From positions 181,110 through 245,109 of the forward strand of contig NZ_JAAMQU010000010.1 in assembly GCF_013522925.1 (NCBI RefSeq): a stretch of DNA of 64,000 bases. The letters are read 5' to 3'. Source of the DNA: Pseudomonas japonica (GTDB lineage Bacteria > Pseudomonadota > Gammaproteobacteria > Pseudomonadales > Pseudomonadaceae). Below, one piece after another: positions 51,284 to 61,039 of this stretch (position 1 is the stretch's first letter; every line of letters starts with the position of its first letter). Under the pieces are notes generated by a model that saw nothing but the letters and a program-made list of their open reading frames with translations, was not told the DNA's origin and did no database searches. A program made the position numbers and the translations under genes.

Positions 51284-52300
51284 ATGCGCAAGATCCTGAT
51301 TGGCATTCTGGTGTTTCCCGGTTTTCAGCTGCTGGACATCGCAGGGCCGCGCAACGCGTTCGGCGAAGTGCGGGTGCTCGGCGAGCATCAATACGAAATC
51401 GTGACAGTGGGCACCACGCGTACGCCGCTGCGTTCGGCGTGCGGCTTGACTGTAGTCGCGGACCGCAGCATCTACGAGCCCTGCCCCTTCTTCGACACCC
51501 TCCTCGTGCCGGGCGGCATGGGCGTGTACGACGTGTATGAAGACCCCCGCGTGGCCGCGTGGGTGGTTCGTCAGGCCAAGCGCTGCCGACGGTTGGCCGC
51601 AGCCTGCAGCGGAGTGTTCGTGCTGGGCGGTGCCGGTTTGCTCGACCAGCGCAAGGTGACCAGTCACTGGAGCGAAGCGGCCCGGTTACGCGCTGCGTTT
51701 CCCCAGGCGAGGGTATACGCCGAGCCGTTGCGCCTGAAGGACGGCCCCGTGTACACAAGCGCAGGCGCCAGCGCTTCGATGGATCTTGCCCTGTTGCTGA
51801 TCGAAGAAGATTTCGGCCGGCGGTTTGCCCTCAAGGTGGCCAAATACCTGTTGGTATATTTGCAGCGGCCGGGTGGGCAGGCACAATTCGGCCCCTTGCT
51901 CGACCGCCAGGCCCATGGCGATGCGCAGGTGCACGCGGTGCGTGACTACGTGATCGACCGGTTGCAGCACCCCCACACCCTCGCCTCGCTGGCTGAGCGC
52001 GTGCATATGAGCCCGCGCAACCTTACCCGGCTGTTCAGCAAACAGACCGGCATCACACCCATGGCGTTCGTCAATGATGCGCGCATCGACGCGGCCCGCG
52101 AGCTGCTTGAAACCACCGACCTGCCGGTAAGCGCGGTGGCCGAGCGCTGCGGCATCGACAGCGCCGACAACCTGCGGCGGATATTCGGCAAGCGCCTGGG
52201 GCTGAGCCCGCTGGAATACCGCCAGCGTTTTCAGGTGATGGCCAGCCAGGCGGACCTGGAAGCCACCTCCGGGCCCTTGCCTGCGCCCATGATGTCCTGA
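51284..52300 (+). CDS. GlxA-family AraC-type transcriptional regulator
   Basis: 338 residues. N-terminal DJ-1/PfpI-like domain (1-170) with LVFPGFQLLDIAGPRNAF and the nucleophile-elbow-like AAACSGVFVLGGAGLL; C-terminal AraC domain (about 220-320) with two helix-turn-helix motifs (LAERVHMSPRNLTRLFSK and ISAVAERCGIDSADNLRRIF-like). Such regulators control amine, choline or carnitine catabolism in Pseudomonas; the inducer here is unknown. The palindrome GAGACGTCTC overlaps its ribosome site region and may be autoregulatory. Confidence 0.9.
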   Translation: MRKILIGILVFPGFQLLDIAGPRNAFGEVRVLGEHQYEIVTVGTTRTPLRSACGLTVVADRSIYEPCPFFDTLLVPGGMGVYDVYEDPRVAAWVVRQAKRCRRLAAACSGVFVLGGAGLLDQRKVTSHWSEAARLRAAFPQARVYAEPLRLKDGPVYTSAGASASMDLALLLIEEDFGRRFALKVAKYLLVYLQRPGGQAQFGPLLDRQAHGDAQVHAVRDYVIDRLQHPHTLASLAERVHMSPRNLTRLFSKQTGITPMAFVNDARIDAARELLETTDLPVSAVAERCGIDSADNLRRIFGKRLGLSPLEYRQRFQVMASQADLEATSGPLPAPMMS

Positions 52301-52368
52301 GCATGTGCCGGGCTGTGCAAAGCCTGCCGGCGTGCCACAATGGCGGCACTTTTCGTGGAAGCCTGACC

Positions 52369-52716
52369 ATGCATATGAAAGCCGCCCTGTTGATGGGCAA
52401 CCCTTGCGACGAGGAAGAAGACGACCTGGCATTGCTGTGCTGCCAGGGCACTGACGGCGAAATGCTGTTGTTGTCTCGAGCGCCAGGCGAGGACGACGTG
52501 GAGCTGGTGTGGGACGAACAGTCCATCCTGGTAAGGGATTTCAAGGTGACCCTCAGCGAAAGCCGCTTGATCATCGACCTTCCTGCGGACGCCGAGGCGC
52601 CGTTCTCGAACGTGCAGCTGGTTGCAGACCTGGAAGACGCCGTGGCTGACCTGGACGACGCCGAGGCTGCGCTGCGCGTGATTCTCGAAGGTACGGGAAC
52701 CTTTGTTCAGGAGTGA
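52369..52716 (+). CDS. Small acidic hypothetical protein
   Basis: 115 residues, very rich in Asp and Glu (CDEEEDDLALLCC, ADLEDAVADLDDAEAAL). No signal or TM segment. It is 68 bp after the GlxA-family gene and 7 bp before the amidohydrolase start, so it is probably part of that transcription unit. Not recognised. Start ATG follows GGAAG by 7 nt; a second Met two codons later is possible. Confidence 0.65.
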   Translation: MHMKAALLMGNPCDEEEDDLALLCCQGTDGEMLLLSRAPGEDDVELVWDEQSILVRDFKVTLSESRLIIDLPADAEAPFSNVQLVADLEDAVADLDDAEAALRVILEGTGTFVQE

Positions 52717-52723
52717 GCCAACG

Positions 52724-53467
52724 GTGATCTTCGACGCCCACTGCCACATCATTGACCCACGCTTTCCCCTAATCCCCAATCAGGGCTACCTGCCGCCAGC
52801 CTTCGACGCGGCAGCGTACCAGGCACAGGCCGTGGCACTGGGCATTGCAGGCGGCGCGGTGGTTTCCGGCTCGTTCCAGGGCTTCGATCAAAGCTACCTG
52901 CTCGATGCGCTGGGCCGCCTCGGCGAAGGCTTCGTCGGGGTGACCCAGGTGCCCGCGGACATCACCGACGATGCCCTTGCTGAGCTTGACGCGCACCGCG
53001 TGCGGGCCCTGCGCTTCAACCTGCGGCGTGGCGGTTCCGAGCCCTTGGAGCAACTGGAGCGCATGGCCGTTCGTGTTCATCAGGGCTTCGGCTGGCATGT
53101 GGAACTGTACGTCGATAGCCGCGATTTGTCCGAGCTGGCACCGCGCCTCTCGCGGTTACCAGCTCTGAGCATCGATCACCTGGGCCTGAGCGCCGAGGGG
53201 TTGCCCTACCTGTTGCGGCTGGTCGAGCAAGGCGCGAGAGTGAAAGCCTGCGGCTTCGGCCGGGTCGACTTCGCAGTGGCACCAGCGCTGCAACAGCTTC
53301 ACGCCGCCAATCCCGAAGCGCTGATGTTTGGCAGCGACCTGCCCTCTACCCGCGCGCCAAGGCCGTTCGAAGCAACGGATATCACGTTGATTGGCGAAGC
53401 GTTGGGAGAAGCGGCAGCGCGCGCGGTGCTCTGGGAAAACGCCCGGCGGTTTTACCGGCTGGCCTGA
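52724..53467 (+). CDS. Amidohydrolase-2 family metal-dependent hydrolase
   Basis: 247 residues; TIM-barrel hydrolase. The metal-binding H-x-H is in FDAHCHIIDP at the very start, with the later conserved His in SIDHLGLS and Asp in MFGSDLPST, and C-terminal WENARRFYRL. It resembles dicarboxylic-acid lactonase or decarboxylase-type amidohydrolases. I use the GTG start because AGGAG lies 10 nt upstream; the alternative TTG at 52703 overlaps the preceding gene and gives an atypical extension. Substrate unknown. Confidence 0.85.
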   Translation: MIFDAHCHIIDPRFPLIPNQGYLPPAFDAAAYQAQAVALGIAGGAVVSGSFQGFDQSYLLDALGRLGEGFVGVTQVPADITDDALAELDAHRVRALRFNLRRGGSEPLEQLERMAVRVHQGFGWHVELYVDSRDLSELAPRLSRLPALSIDHLGLSAEGLPYLLRLVEQGARVKACGFGRVDFAVAPALQQLHAANPEALMFGSDLPSTRAPRPFEATDITLIGEALGEAAARAVLWENARRFYRLA

Positions 53468-53479
53468 GGCCGCCCTTAT

Positions 53480-53518
53480 CGCGAGCTCCGCCGGAAGGCC
53501 GGCCCCCCGTCTCCCACA
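53480..53518. repeat. REP element (Pseudomonas type)
   Basis: CGCGAGCTCCGCCGGAAGGC followed by CGGCCCCCCG and TCTCCCACA; same family as the units at 2784-2825 and 31637-31722, slightly diverged. Lies between convergent genes. Confidence 0.8.
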
Positions 53519-53531
53519 AAGTGAAAGACCT

Positions 53532-54065
53532 CTACCCGAAATACTGCAACCATACCGAAAACACGCCAAGCACCACCCACACGCCGGTGAAAATCCAGGG
53601 TGTGCGCATGGAGAACAACAGCGACTGCCGGTAGCCCTTCTCCTGAGCCTCATGCTTGCTGAACAGCGGGGAGTCGTCGTACGCCATGCCCATGGCGGGC
53701 TCGGCGCGCAGCAGTTGGTATTGTTTGAAATGCCAATGGTCAATGATGTCATAGGCGGCGCGGATGCCTGGCCAGGCGTGCAGCGAGCTTACGATGCCCA
53801 GTAGCGCCAGGATCGGCGGCACCACCAGGGTGAATACCTTGCCCCAGTCGGGGTTCAGGTTGGCCATGGACGAGGCATAGGCGATCACAAGGAACGACTG
53901 CGCAGACAAATAGGCGTTTGTGCGGTTGGACATCAGCGAGGTTTCGTACTGGATCTCGTTGCGGTAAAAATCCAGCCGGGCCTTGGGCGTGCCGAACATG
54001 GCGTTCTCGCTCGCTTCCTGGGCCTGACTGGGTGTTTCCGGTAGTTCGGTAATTATCTTGCTCAT
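53532..54065 (-). CDS. Small membrane protein of unknown function
   Basis: 177 residues. N-terminal soluble helix (1-50) with TPKARLDFYRNEIQYETSLMSNR, then a weak hydrophobic helix (about 52-70), a clear TM (VFTLVVPPILALLGIVSS, about 78-98) and a C-terminal TM (WIFTGVWVVLGVFSVWL, about 155-173). The middle loop contains HWHFKQYQLLRAEPAMGM. Not recognised; the general plan of helices plus two strong TM segments recalls SLATT-like proteins, but I cannot support that assignment. Monocistronic, 47 bp after ligD in the opposite order. Confidence 0.7.
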   Translation of the reverse strand: MSKIITELPETPSQAQEASENAMFGTPKARLDFYRNEIQYETSLMSNRTNAYLSAQSFLVIAYASSMANLNPDWGKVFTLVVPPILALLGIVSSLHAWPGIRAAYDIIDHWHFKQYQLLRAEPAMGMAYDDSPLFSKHEAQEKGYRQSLLFSMRTPWIFTGVWVVLGVFSVWLQYFG

Positions 54066-54112
54066 GGTTCTCCGCGGGCCTGAGCCCGTACGGGGCGCAA
54101 GCCGCCGCCGGA

Positions 54113-56746
54113 TCAGGTTTTCATGTTCAGCTTCTTGCGCATGGTGGCGGTGATGGTCTGCCGTACCTTGGCATAACCGGCCCAGGGGTCATTGCCTTCC
54201 ATTTCCCCCAGGCGCTCGTGAATGTTGTGGATGTTCCACTGGTTACCGCCCTTCAGTTCCGCCACTTCCTCGCGGAACACCGGTACCGAGACGGGCAACC
54301 CCTCGCGGGTGCGCGCGGCGAAGGCGCAAATGGTGGTAGCGCCCTGGGAGTTGCGCAGGTAATCCACGAAAATCTTGCCCACCCGGTTCTTGGGCCCGGA
54401 CACCGCCGAGAAACGATCGGGCAACAGTTTGGCCAGATGGTTCACCACCGCCTGGGAGAACGCCTTCACGCTGTCCCAGTCATCCTTGGGCTTGAGCGGC
54501 ACCACAATGTGCATCCCCTTGCCTCCGCTGGTCTTGAGAAAGCTCTTGAGGCCCAGCTCGTCGAGGATGGTCAGCGTAAGCTGCGTAGCTTCCACCATGG
54601 CCTTCCACGGCAGCGCGGGGTCTGGGTCCAGGTCGAGAATGAAGCGGTCAGGGTGCTGCCCGTCCTTGGCAGTGGCATTCCAGGTGTGAAATTCCACCGT
54701 GCTCATCTGCACCGCGCCGATCAACGCCTCCGGCTTGTCGACGATCATCACCGGCTGACCGGAAAACTCCGAGCCCAGGCTGGTTACCCCGGGGATTTTC
54801 AGCCGCTCGGCGTGCTTCTGGAAAAACAGCTCACCGGCAATACCCTCTGGCGCCCTTACCAACGCCACCGGCCGTTGCTTGAGGTGAGGGAGAATCCACG
54901 CTGCCACTTGGGCGTAATACTGGGCCAACTGCAACTTGGTGGTGCCGCTGGTGGCGTCGATCACCCGGTCTGGGTGGGTAATGCGTACCTCGCCGGCAAT
55001 GGCTTCGTTCTTTGTCGCCCTGGCCTTTTTTGGTGCTGCTGGCTTGGAGGCTGCTTTCTTCGCGGGCTTTTCTGCAGCCTTGTCGTCTGGCTTGAGCTGG
55101 CTCGCTTGCACAGGGGTCTCCTGGGTGATTTCAGTGGCAGGCTTGTCCTGGCGCAGGCCATGGAACACTGCATGGCGTACCGAACCTTCCCGCGTCATCT
55201 CGGCATAGGCGACCTCGGCCAGCAGCGACGGCTCGAGCCAATGCACCCCGCGCGCCTCGGCGCCAGTGGGCGGGTTGGCGACGGCCGGCTTTTTCACTTC
55301 CAATGGCCTCAGTTGGGCAAGGATGCTTTGCAGCGTAGCCTCGTTGAAGCCCGTGCCTACCTTGCCGGCGTAGCGCAATTTGCCGCTGTCGGCGTCATGC
55401 AGCCCCAGCAGTAGCGCCCCAAAGCCATTGCGTGCTCCCTTGGGCTCGGTGTAGCCGATGATCACGAATTCCTGCCGGTGCTTGCACTTGAGCTTGATCC
55501 AGTCGTTGCTGCGCCGGTTGACGTAGGCGCTGCCGAGGCGCTTGCCGATCAGCCCTTCCATCTTCATCGAGCACGCGCTGTCGAGCAGCGCCGTGGCCGA
55601 TTCATCGAAGCTCGACGAGAAGCGCAGCGCTTCGTCTTCGTGCTGTTTGAGCACGGCTTCCAGCGCGGCGCGGCGCTGCTCTACCGGCACACGCGAGAGG
55701 TCCATGCCGTTGAGGTACATCAGGTCGAACAGGTAGAACACAATGGACTCGGCCCGGCTGGTCTCGAAAGCATTCTGCAGCGCCTGGAAATCCGGAACGC
55801 CGTCTTCATTGGCCACCACCACTTCCCCATCCAGCCAGGCCGAATCCAGCCCGAGCGCTTCCAGGGCACGGGCCTGCCGGGGCATCTTTGCCGTCCAGTC
55901 ATGGCCATTGCGGGTGAACAACCTGGCCTCGCCGTTCTCGATCCGGGCCAGGATGCGGTAACCGTCAAACTTGATCTCGTAGCTCCATTCACCCGCTGGC
56001 GCGGTTTCCACCAGCGTGGCCAGTTCGGGCTTCAAGGTTTCCGGCATGGGTGCTGCCACGGCGCCTTCCAGGGTGCCAGCCTTTTCGGCATGTTTGCCGG
56101 TGGCACGGGTTCTGGCTGGCGCCTTCACGGGCGCAGCCGATGCCTTTCTCGACCGGGCGGCCTTGCCACGCACCTTAGGCACCAGGGTACGGTCGCTGAG
56201 TACGCTGTCTGGGGCAGCTTCCAGTACGTCGTACTCGTCGTGGTCGCGCGCGGCATCGTCGTGGGACTTGATCAGGAACCACTGGGTCTTGTTGCCGCTC
56301 ATGTGGGTGCGCACCAGGTTCCACACGCCGCTGAGCTTTTCCCCCTGAAGGCGGAACTTTAGCTTGCCCTTCTCGAACGCCTTGTGCGGCTCGTCTTCGG
56401 GCTCCCATACGCCGCGATCCCAGACGATCACGTCTCCTGCTCCGTAATGGCCCTCAGGTATGTGCCCTTCGAAACTGGCGTAGTCGATGGGGTGGTCCTC
56501 TACCTGAATGGCCAGGCGGCGGTCGCGAGGGTCCAGCGACGGCCCTTTGGGCACCGCCCAGCTTTTCAGGGTGCCGTCCAGTTCCAGGCGAAAATCGTAA
56601 TGAAGGTGGCTGGCGTCGTGCTTCTGGATGCAGAACTGCAGGGCACGATCGTCCACGGCCGCCTTGCGCCCATGGCCGCCGCCCGAAGGCTCTGGCGTGG
56701 CTTCGAAATCACGCTTGCGGTTGTATTCCTGCAGGGCGTCACTCAT
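54113..56746 (-). CDS. ligD: Multifunctional ATP-dependent DNA ligase LigD
   Basis: 877 residues; joins double-strand breaks in bacterial non-homologous end joining. Domain order as in P. aeruginosa: 3'-phosphoesterase (1 to about 190, HDASHLHYDFRLELDG), ligase (about 245-540, adenylated Lys in EIKFDGYR; also motif LDGEVV), a Lys/Ala-rich linker, then the primase/polymerase (about 600-877, DLDPDP and HIVVPLKPKDDWD). Start ATG after the fused leader. Ku is not in the window; in Pseudomonas it often lies elsewhere. Confidence 0.95.
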   Translation of the reverse strand: MSDALQEYNRKRDFEATPEPSGGGHGRKAAVDDRALQFCIQKHDASHLHYDFRLELDGTLKSWAVPKGPSLDPRDRRLAIQVEDHPIDYASFEGHIPEGHYGAGDVIVWDRGVWEPEDEPHKAFEKGKLKFRLQGEKLSGVWNLVRTHMSGNKTQWFLIKSHDDAARDHDEYDVLEAAPDSVLSDRTLVPKVRGKAARSRKASAAPVKAPARTRATGKHAEKAGTLEGAVAAPMPETLKPELATLVETAPAGEWSYEIKFDGYRILARIENGEARLFTRNGHDWTAKMPRQARALEALGLDSAWLDGEVVVANEDGVPDFQALQNAFETSRAESIVFYLFDLMYLNGMDLSRVPVEQRRAALEAVLKQHEDEALRFSSSFDESATALLDSACSMKMEGLIGKRLGSAYVNRRSNDWIKLKCKHRQEFVIIGYTEPKGARNGFGALLLGLHDADSGKLRYAGKVGTGFNEATLQSILAQLRPLEVKKPAVANPPTGAEARGVHWLEPSLLAEVAYAEMTREGSVRHAVFHGLRQDKPATEITQETPVQASQLKPDDKAAEKPAKKAASKPAAPKKARATKNEAIAGEVRITHPDRVIDATSGTTKLQLAQYYAQVAAWILPHLKQRPVALVRAPEGIAGELFFQKHAERLKIPGVTSLGSEFSGQPVMIVDKPEALIGAVQMSTVEFHTWNATAKDGQHPDRFILDLDPDPALPWKAMVEATQLTLTILDELGLKSFLKTSGGKGMHIVVPLKPKDDWDSVKAFSQAVVNHLAKLLPDRFSAVSGPKNRVGKIFVDYLRNSQGATTICAFAARTREGLPVSVPVFREEVAELKGGNQWNIHNIHERLGEMEGNDPWAGYAKVRQTITATMRKKLNMKT

Positions 56747-56924
56747 GTCGCGGCCTCCTTGATCACCTAGAGTTGTGAAGCGATGTCGCCGTTGGAGTTC
56801 CCCCCGCCAGCCGACCGGCGGGCTGAAACGATTGAACGGCAGCGCGGCCGTGCGGCCCAACCCGAACTACCCTGAAAATTGCCGTGTCAGCGCCCGCAGA
56901 GGCGCACCTGATGGAGAACCACTC

Positions 56925-57557
56925 ATGTCGAAAAAGCCTCTGCCCTCGACCGAGGGTAACGCCGGGCACTTGCCCTTTTCCCGCCGCTTGCTTCTCCAGG
57001 CCATGGGCGTAGGCGGCACCGCCGCAGCCTTGGGTGGTGGCCTTGTAGCCGCCGCGCAGGCCGCTGACGCGCAGAACGCCTTGCCGGCCGAGCCCGGCGA
57101 GCAAACCCTTTCGCTGAAGGTCAACGGCCAACCGCAAACGCTGCAAGTGGACCCGCGCACTACCCTGTTGGATGCGTTGCGCGACCGCCTGCAACTTACC
57201 GGCACCAAGAAGGGCTGCGACCATGGCCAGTGCGGCGCCTGCACCGTGCATGTGAACGGCCGGCGGGTGAACAGCTGCCTGAGCCTGGCGCTGATGCACG
57301 ACGGTGATGACATCACCACCATCGAAGGCCTGGGCACGCCGGACAAACTTCACCCCATGCAGGTGGCGTTCGTGGAGCAGGACGCCTACCAGTGCGGCTA
57401 CTGCACCAGCGGGCAGATCATGTCGGCGGTGGCCCTGGCCCATGAGCCATACGGTGACTCCGCGGCGGAAATCAAGGAAGCCATGAGCGGCAACATCTGC
57501 CGCTGCGGGGCGTACTCGCACATCCTTGCTGCCATTGAACACACCCGCAAAGCCTGA
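56925..57557 (+). CDS. paoA: Periplasmic aldehyde oxidoreductase, iron-sulfur subunit (PaoA-like)
   Basis: 210 residues with a Tat signal (FSRRLLLQAMG then a hydrophobic stretch ending AAAQAA). The two [2Fe-2S] clusters are bound by GCDHGQCGACTVH plus a later Cys, and by CGYCTSGQ with ICRCG. Small subunit of a molybdenum hydroxylase that oxidises aldehydes in the periplasm. The downstream subunits lack signals and would be exported with it. 10 bp before the FAD subunit. Confidence 0.93.
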   Translation: MSKKPLPSTEGNAGHLPFSRRLLLQAMGVGGTAAALGGGLVAAAQAADAQNALPAEPGEQTLSLKVNGQPQTLQVDPRTTLLDALRDRLQLTGTKKGCDHGQCGACTVHVNGRRVNSCLSLALMHDGDDITTIEGLGTPDKLHPMQVAFVEQDAYQCGYCTSGQIMSAVALAHEPYGDSAAEIKEAMSGNICRCGAYSHILAAIEHTRKA

Positions 57558-57567
57558 GGCCGCCACC

Positions 57568-58581
57568 ATGCAGAACTTTACCTTCACCCGCGCCAGCAGC
57601 GCGGAGCAGGCGGTGCGACTGGCCGCCACCACGCAAACCGCTCAGCAGGGCGCGCAAGTGCGCTTTATCGCGGGCGGCACCACCCTCACCGACCTGATGA
57701 AGCTTGGGGTTGAACACCCCGAGCAAGTGGTTGACATCAACCGGCTGCCCCTGGCCGACGTAAGCGATACGGCCGATGGCGGCCTGCGGATCGGCGCACT
57801 GGTACGCAACAGCGACCTGGCCTGGCATCCAAGAGTGAAAAACGAATACCCGGTATTGTCCCAGGCGCTGTTGTCAGGCGCTTCCGCCCAACTGCGCAAC
57901 ATGGCCACCACGGGCGGCAATCTGCTGCAGCGCACCCGCTGCATGTACTTTCGCGACAATCTCAGCGCCTGCAACAAGCGTGAACCCGGCACCGGCTGCT
58001 CGGCCATCGACGGCGCCAACCGTAACCTGGCGGTGTTCGGCACCAGCGAGCACTGCATCGCCAGCAACCCTTCGGACATGAACGTGGCCCTCACCACCTT
58101 GCAAGCACAGGTGCACATTCAGGGCAGCGGCGGCGAACGCGTGGTGCCGATCAGTGAGTTCTTCCTGCTGCCGGGCGACACGCCTCATCTTGAAACCGTG
58201 CTGCAGCCTGGGGACTTGATCACGGCAGTGACCCTGCCGTCGCCAGGCAAAGGGGCGCATTCGGCGTATCTCAAACTGCGCGACCGAGCCTCCTACGAAT
58301 TCGCCCTGGCCTCTGCCGCCGTGCTGTTGCGCGTGGACGACGGCCGCGTGGCCGAAGCTCGAATCACCCTGGGCGGCGTCGGCACCCGCCCCTGGCGGGC
58401 CACGGAGGCAGAGCAGGCGTTGATCGGCCGACCGGCCACCGCTGCAAGTTGGCAATTGGCCGCTGAAGCGGCCGTACGCAATGCCACCCCACAAAGCGAG
58501 AACGGCTTCAAGGTGGAACTGGCCAAGCGCTGCGTTGCGCATTGCCTGGCCACCGTGGCGCTGACGGCGCAAACCGCATGA
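57568..58581 (+). CDS. paoB: Aldehyde oxidoreductase, FAD-binding subunit (PaoB-like)
   Basis: 337 residues. FAD motif RFIAGGTTLTDLMK and ATTGGNLLQRTRC, followed by the four cysteines (in RTRCMYFRD, SACNKRE, TGCSAI, EHCIASN) that bind an extra [4Fe-4S] cluster in PaoB but not in ordinary xanthine dehydrogenases. No signal peptide. Start is the Met in AATMQNF with its ribosome site in the intergenic GGCCGCC region. Next gene begins within 15 bp. Confidence 0.93.
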   Translation: MQNFTFTRASSAEQAVRLAATTQTAQQGAQVRFIAGGTTLTDLMKLGVEHPEQVVDINRLPLADVSDTADGGLRIGALVRNSDLAWHPRVKNEYPVLSQALLSGASAQLRNMATTGGNLLQRTRCMYFRDNLSACNKREPGTGCSAIDGANRNLAVFGTSEHCIASNPSDMNVALTTLQAQVHIQGSGGERVVPISEFFLLPGDTPHLETVLQPGDLITAVTLPSPGKGAHSAYLKLRDRASYEFALASAAVLLRVDDGRVAEARITLGGVGTRPWRATEAEQALIGRPATAASWQLAAEAAVRNATPQSENGFKVELAKRCVAHCLATVALTAQTA

Positions 58582-58595
58582 GCGAGGGCACACCC

Positions 58596-60815
58596 ATGGC
58601 ACAGACTTCCGAACGCTTCATCGGCCAGGGCCTGCCGCGCATCGATGGCCCGAAAAAGGTCAGCGGCCTGGCCCGCTACACCTCCGACCACCACTTCCCC
58701 GGCCTGGTGTATGCCGTGCCGGTGACCGCCAGCATCGCCAAGGGCCGTATCACCGGCCTGGACACCCGCACGGCCGAAGCTTCGCCCGGGGTGATTGCGG
58801 TGTTCCATCAGGGCAACCTGGCCGGCAAGCTGTTTCGCCGCCAGCCCAACAAGGGCAAGAGCGACGAAGCCCGCCCGCCCCTTTCCGATGACAAGATCAC
58901 CTATTACGGGCAATACGTGGCGCTGGTAGTGGCGCGCACCTACGAACAGGCCAAGGCAGGCGCTGCGGCGGTAAAAGCTACCTATGCCGCCGAGCCGGTG
59001 GACGTGAGCACACGGCTCAGCCCCGAAGCCCCGGAGAAAGTGGACACCGAGCGCGGTGACGTGGAAGCCGCCTTTAACACCGCACCGGTAAAGATCGACT
59101 ACACCTACACCACTCCGCCACAAACCCACAACCCGATCGAATTGCACGCCAGCGTCGCGATCTGGGATGGCCAGGGCTTTACCCTCTACGAAACCACCCA
59201 GGCAATCATGAACCATCAGTTGGTGATGGCGCAGATGCTGGGGGTGGCGCCGCAGCAGGTGCGGGTGATCACCGAGTACCTGGGCTCGGGCTTCGGCGGC
59301 AAGCTGTGGCCCTGGACCCATTCACTGCTGGCCGCCGCGGCCGCACGCGAGCTGGGCAAGCCGGTAAAACTGGTGGTGGACCGGCGCATGATGTTCCAGA
59401 CCGTGGGCCACCGCGCCAACACCCAGCAACGCCTGCGCCTGGCCGCCACAGCAGACGGCAAGCTGACCTGCCTGCGCCACGACTACTTGTTCCATAACGC
59501 GCGGCTGGACAGCTACAAGGAAAACTGCGGCGAAGCCACGGGTTTCCTCTACAGCACCCCCAACCTGAAAGCCGCCTGGTCGGTGGCCAAGCGCGACGTA
59601 GCGCCACCCACGTCCATGCGCGGCCCGGGCGCGGTGCCGGGCTTGTACGCGGTAGAGTCGGCGATGAACGAACTGGCCATCGCCCTGAACATGGACCCTC
59701 TGCAACTGCGGCTGCAGAACCAGCCCGACCACGACGAAAGCACCAACCAGCCGTTTTCTTCCCGCCACCTTATCGAGTGCCTGCAAACGGGCGCCGAGCG
59801 CTTCGGCTGGAAAAGCCGCGATCCGCAGCCGGGCAGCATGCGCAACGGCGCCGGTGAAGTGATCGGCTGGGGCATGGCGGCGTGTTCCTGGATGGCCAAG
59901 GCCCTCCCCGCCAAAGCCACCGTGCAGCTGGGCAGCGACGGCCGCGCCAAGGTGTTCTGTGGCACCCAGGACATCGGTACCGGGACCTATACGGTGATCG
60001 CCCAGATGGTGGCCGAATTGACCGGGCTGGAACTGGCCCGCATCGACGTACTGATCGGGGATACCCGCCTGCCGCCAGGCCCGATGTCGGGCGGGTCCAT
60101 GGCCACCGGTTCGCTGGTGCCGGCCATCCAGCAGGCCACTCGCGAGGCCATCGATGAGGCGCTGGACGCAGCCCTGCGCAGCCACCCGGCGTTCAGCGGC
60201 AAAACCAGGGACGAACTTGTGTTCGCGGACATGAACGTAAGCCTTAAAGGCGGCTCAGGCGAAGCGGTGCCCCTGCCGGCCATCCTTTCCGCGGCCGGCA
60301 TGGACCACGTGAGCGGCGATGGCGAAGGCAAGGGCAGCGAGGAAGCGGCCAAGAAGGTATCGCTGCATTCCTACGGGGCGCATTTCGTGGAGGTGGTGTG
60401 GCAACCGGAAATCGCCCGGCTGAAGGTGAATCGCATCGTCACGGTGATCGACGCCGGCACCATCCTCAACACCCGCACGGGGCACAATCAGATCGAGGGC
60501 GCGTTGATGATGGGTGTGGGCATGGCGCTGTTCGAGGCCACCGAATACGACCACCGCAACGGCGCGCCGGTGAACGCCAACCTGGCCGATTACATCGTGA
60601 CCACCCACGCTGACGCGCCGGAGGTGGACATCACCTTCCTCGACTACCCCGACTACGCGCTCAACCCACTGGGCGCGCGAGGCATTGGCGAAATCGGCCT
60701 CGCCGGCATCGCTGCCGCGATCACCGACGCGGTGTATCACGCCACCGGGGTAAGGGTGCGGGATTTGCCGGTGAAGATCGAAGACCTGCTGGGTACGCCG
60801 CAAGTGAGGGCATGA
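58596..60815 (+). CDS. paoC: Aldehyde oxidoreductase, molybdenum-binding subunit (PaoC-like)
   Basis: 739 residues. Molybdenum cofactor-binding large subunit; visible are GSGFGGKLWPW near the Mo site, MRGPGAVPG and the catalytic Glu in GARGIGEIGLAG at the C-terminus. Start chosen is the ATG after GAGGG; an earlier ATG at 58578 overlaps the paoB stop (ATGA) and is also plausible. The chaperone gene paoD is not seen downstream. Confidence 0.92.
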   Translation: MAQTSERFIGQGLPRIDGPKKVSGLARYTSDHHFPGLVYAVPVTASIAKGRITGLDTRTAEASPGVIAVFHQGNLAGKLFRRQPNKGKSDEARPPLSDDKITYYGQYVALVVARTYEQAKAGAAAVKATYAAEPVDVSTRLSPEAPEKVDTERGDVEAAFNTAPVKIDYTYTTPPQTHNPIELHASVAIWDGQGFTLYETTQAIMNHQLVMAQMLGVAPQQVRVITEYLGSGFGGKLWPWTHSLLAAAAARELGKPVKLVVDRRMMFQTVGHRANTQQRLRLAATADGKLTCLRHDYLFHNARLDSYKENCGEATGFLYSTPNLKAAWSVAKRDVAPPTSMRGPGAVPGLYAVESAMNELAIALNMDPLQLRLQNQPDHDESTNQPFSSRHLIECLQTGAERFGWKSRDPQPGSMRNGAGEVIGWGMAACSWMAKALPAKATVQLGSDGRAKVFCGTQDIGTGTYTVIAQMVAELTGLELARIDVLIGDTRLPPGPMSGGSMATGSLVPAIQQATREAIDEALDAALRSHPAFSGKTRDELVFADMNVSLKGGSGEAVPLPAILSAAGMDHVSGDGEGKGSEEAAKKVSLHSYGAHFVEVVWQPEIARLKVNRIVTVIDAGTILNTRTGHNQIEGALMMGVGMALFEATEYDHRNGAPVNANLADYIVTTHADAPEVDITFLDYPDYALNPLGARGIGEIGLAGIAAAITDAVYHATGVRVRDLPVKIEDLLGTPQVRA

Positions 60816-60900
60816 GGAAGCCCGAGGCATCATAGGAAAACCTTCACGTCCATAGGCGGCCTTGGTTCGCGGCGGTATATGGATTTTTCCCACAACACAT

Positions 60901-60938
60901 AGAGAATCCTCCGGCATTCAAGCCGGTACCGCTTCTCT
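60901..60938. other. Compound hairpin upstream of the type VI effector gene
   Basis: Outer arms AGAGAA and TTCTCT, inner arms CCGGC and GCCGG around loop ATTCAA. It lies in the 224-bp gap between paoC and the effector, about 100 bp before the effector start; could be a terminator for paoABC (no U-tract) or a leader structure. Confidence 0.35.
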
Positions 60939-61039
60939 AGCATGGCGGCTCCTGCGCGTTCTGCGCCTGTTTCCGGAGCCCCGTCCATGCCTTCACTGCC
61001 TCTTCGCGCCTGTGCCTCTCACTGCCCGGAGCGATGGGC

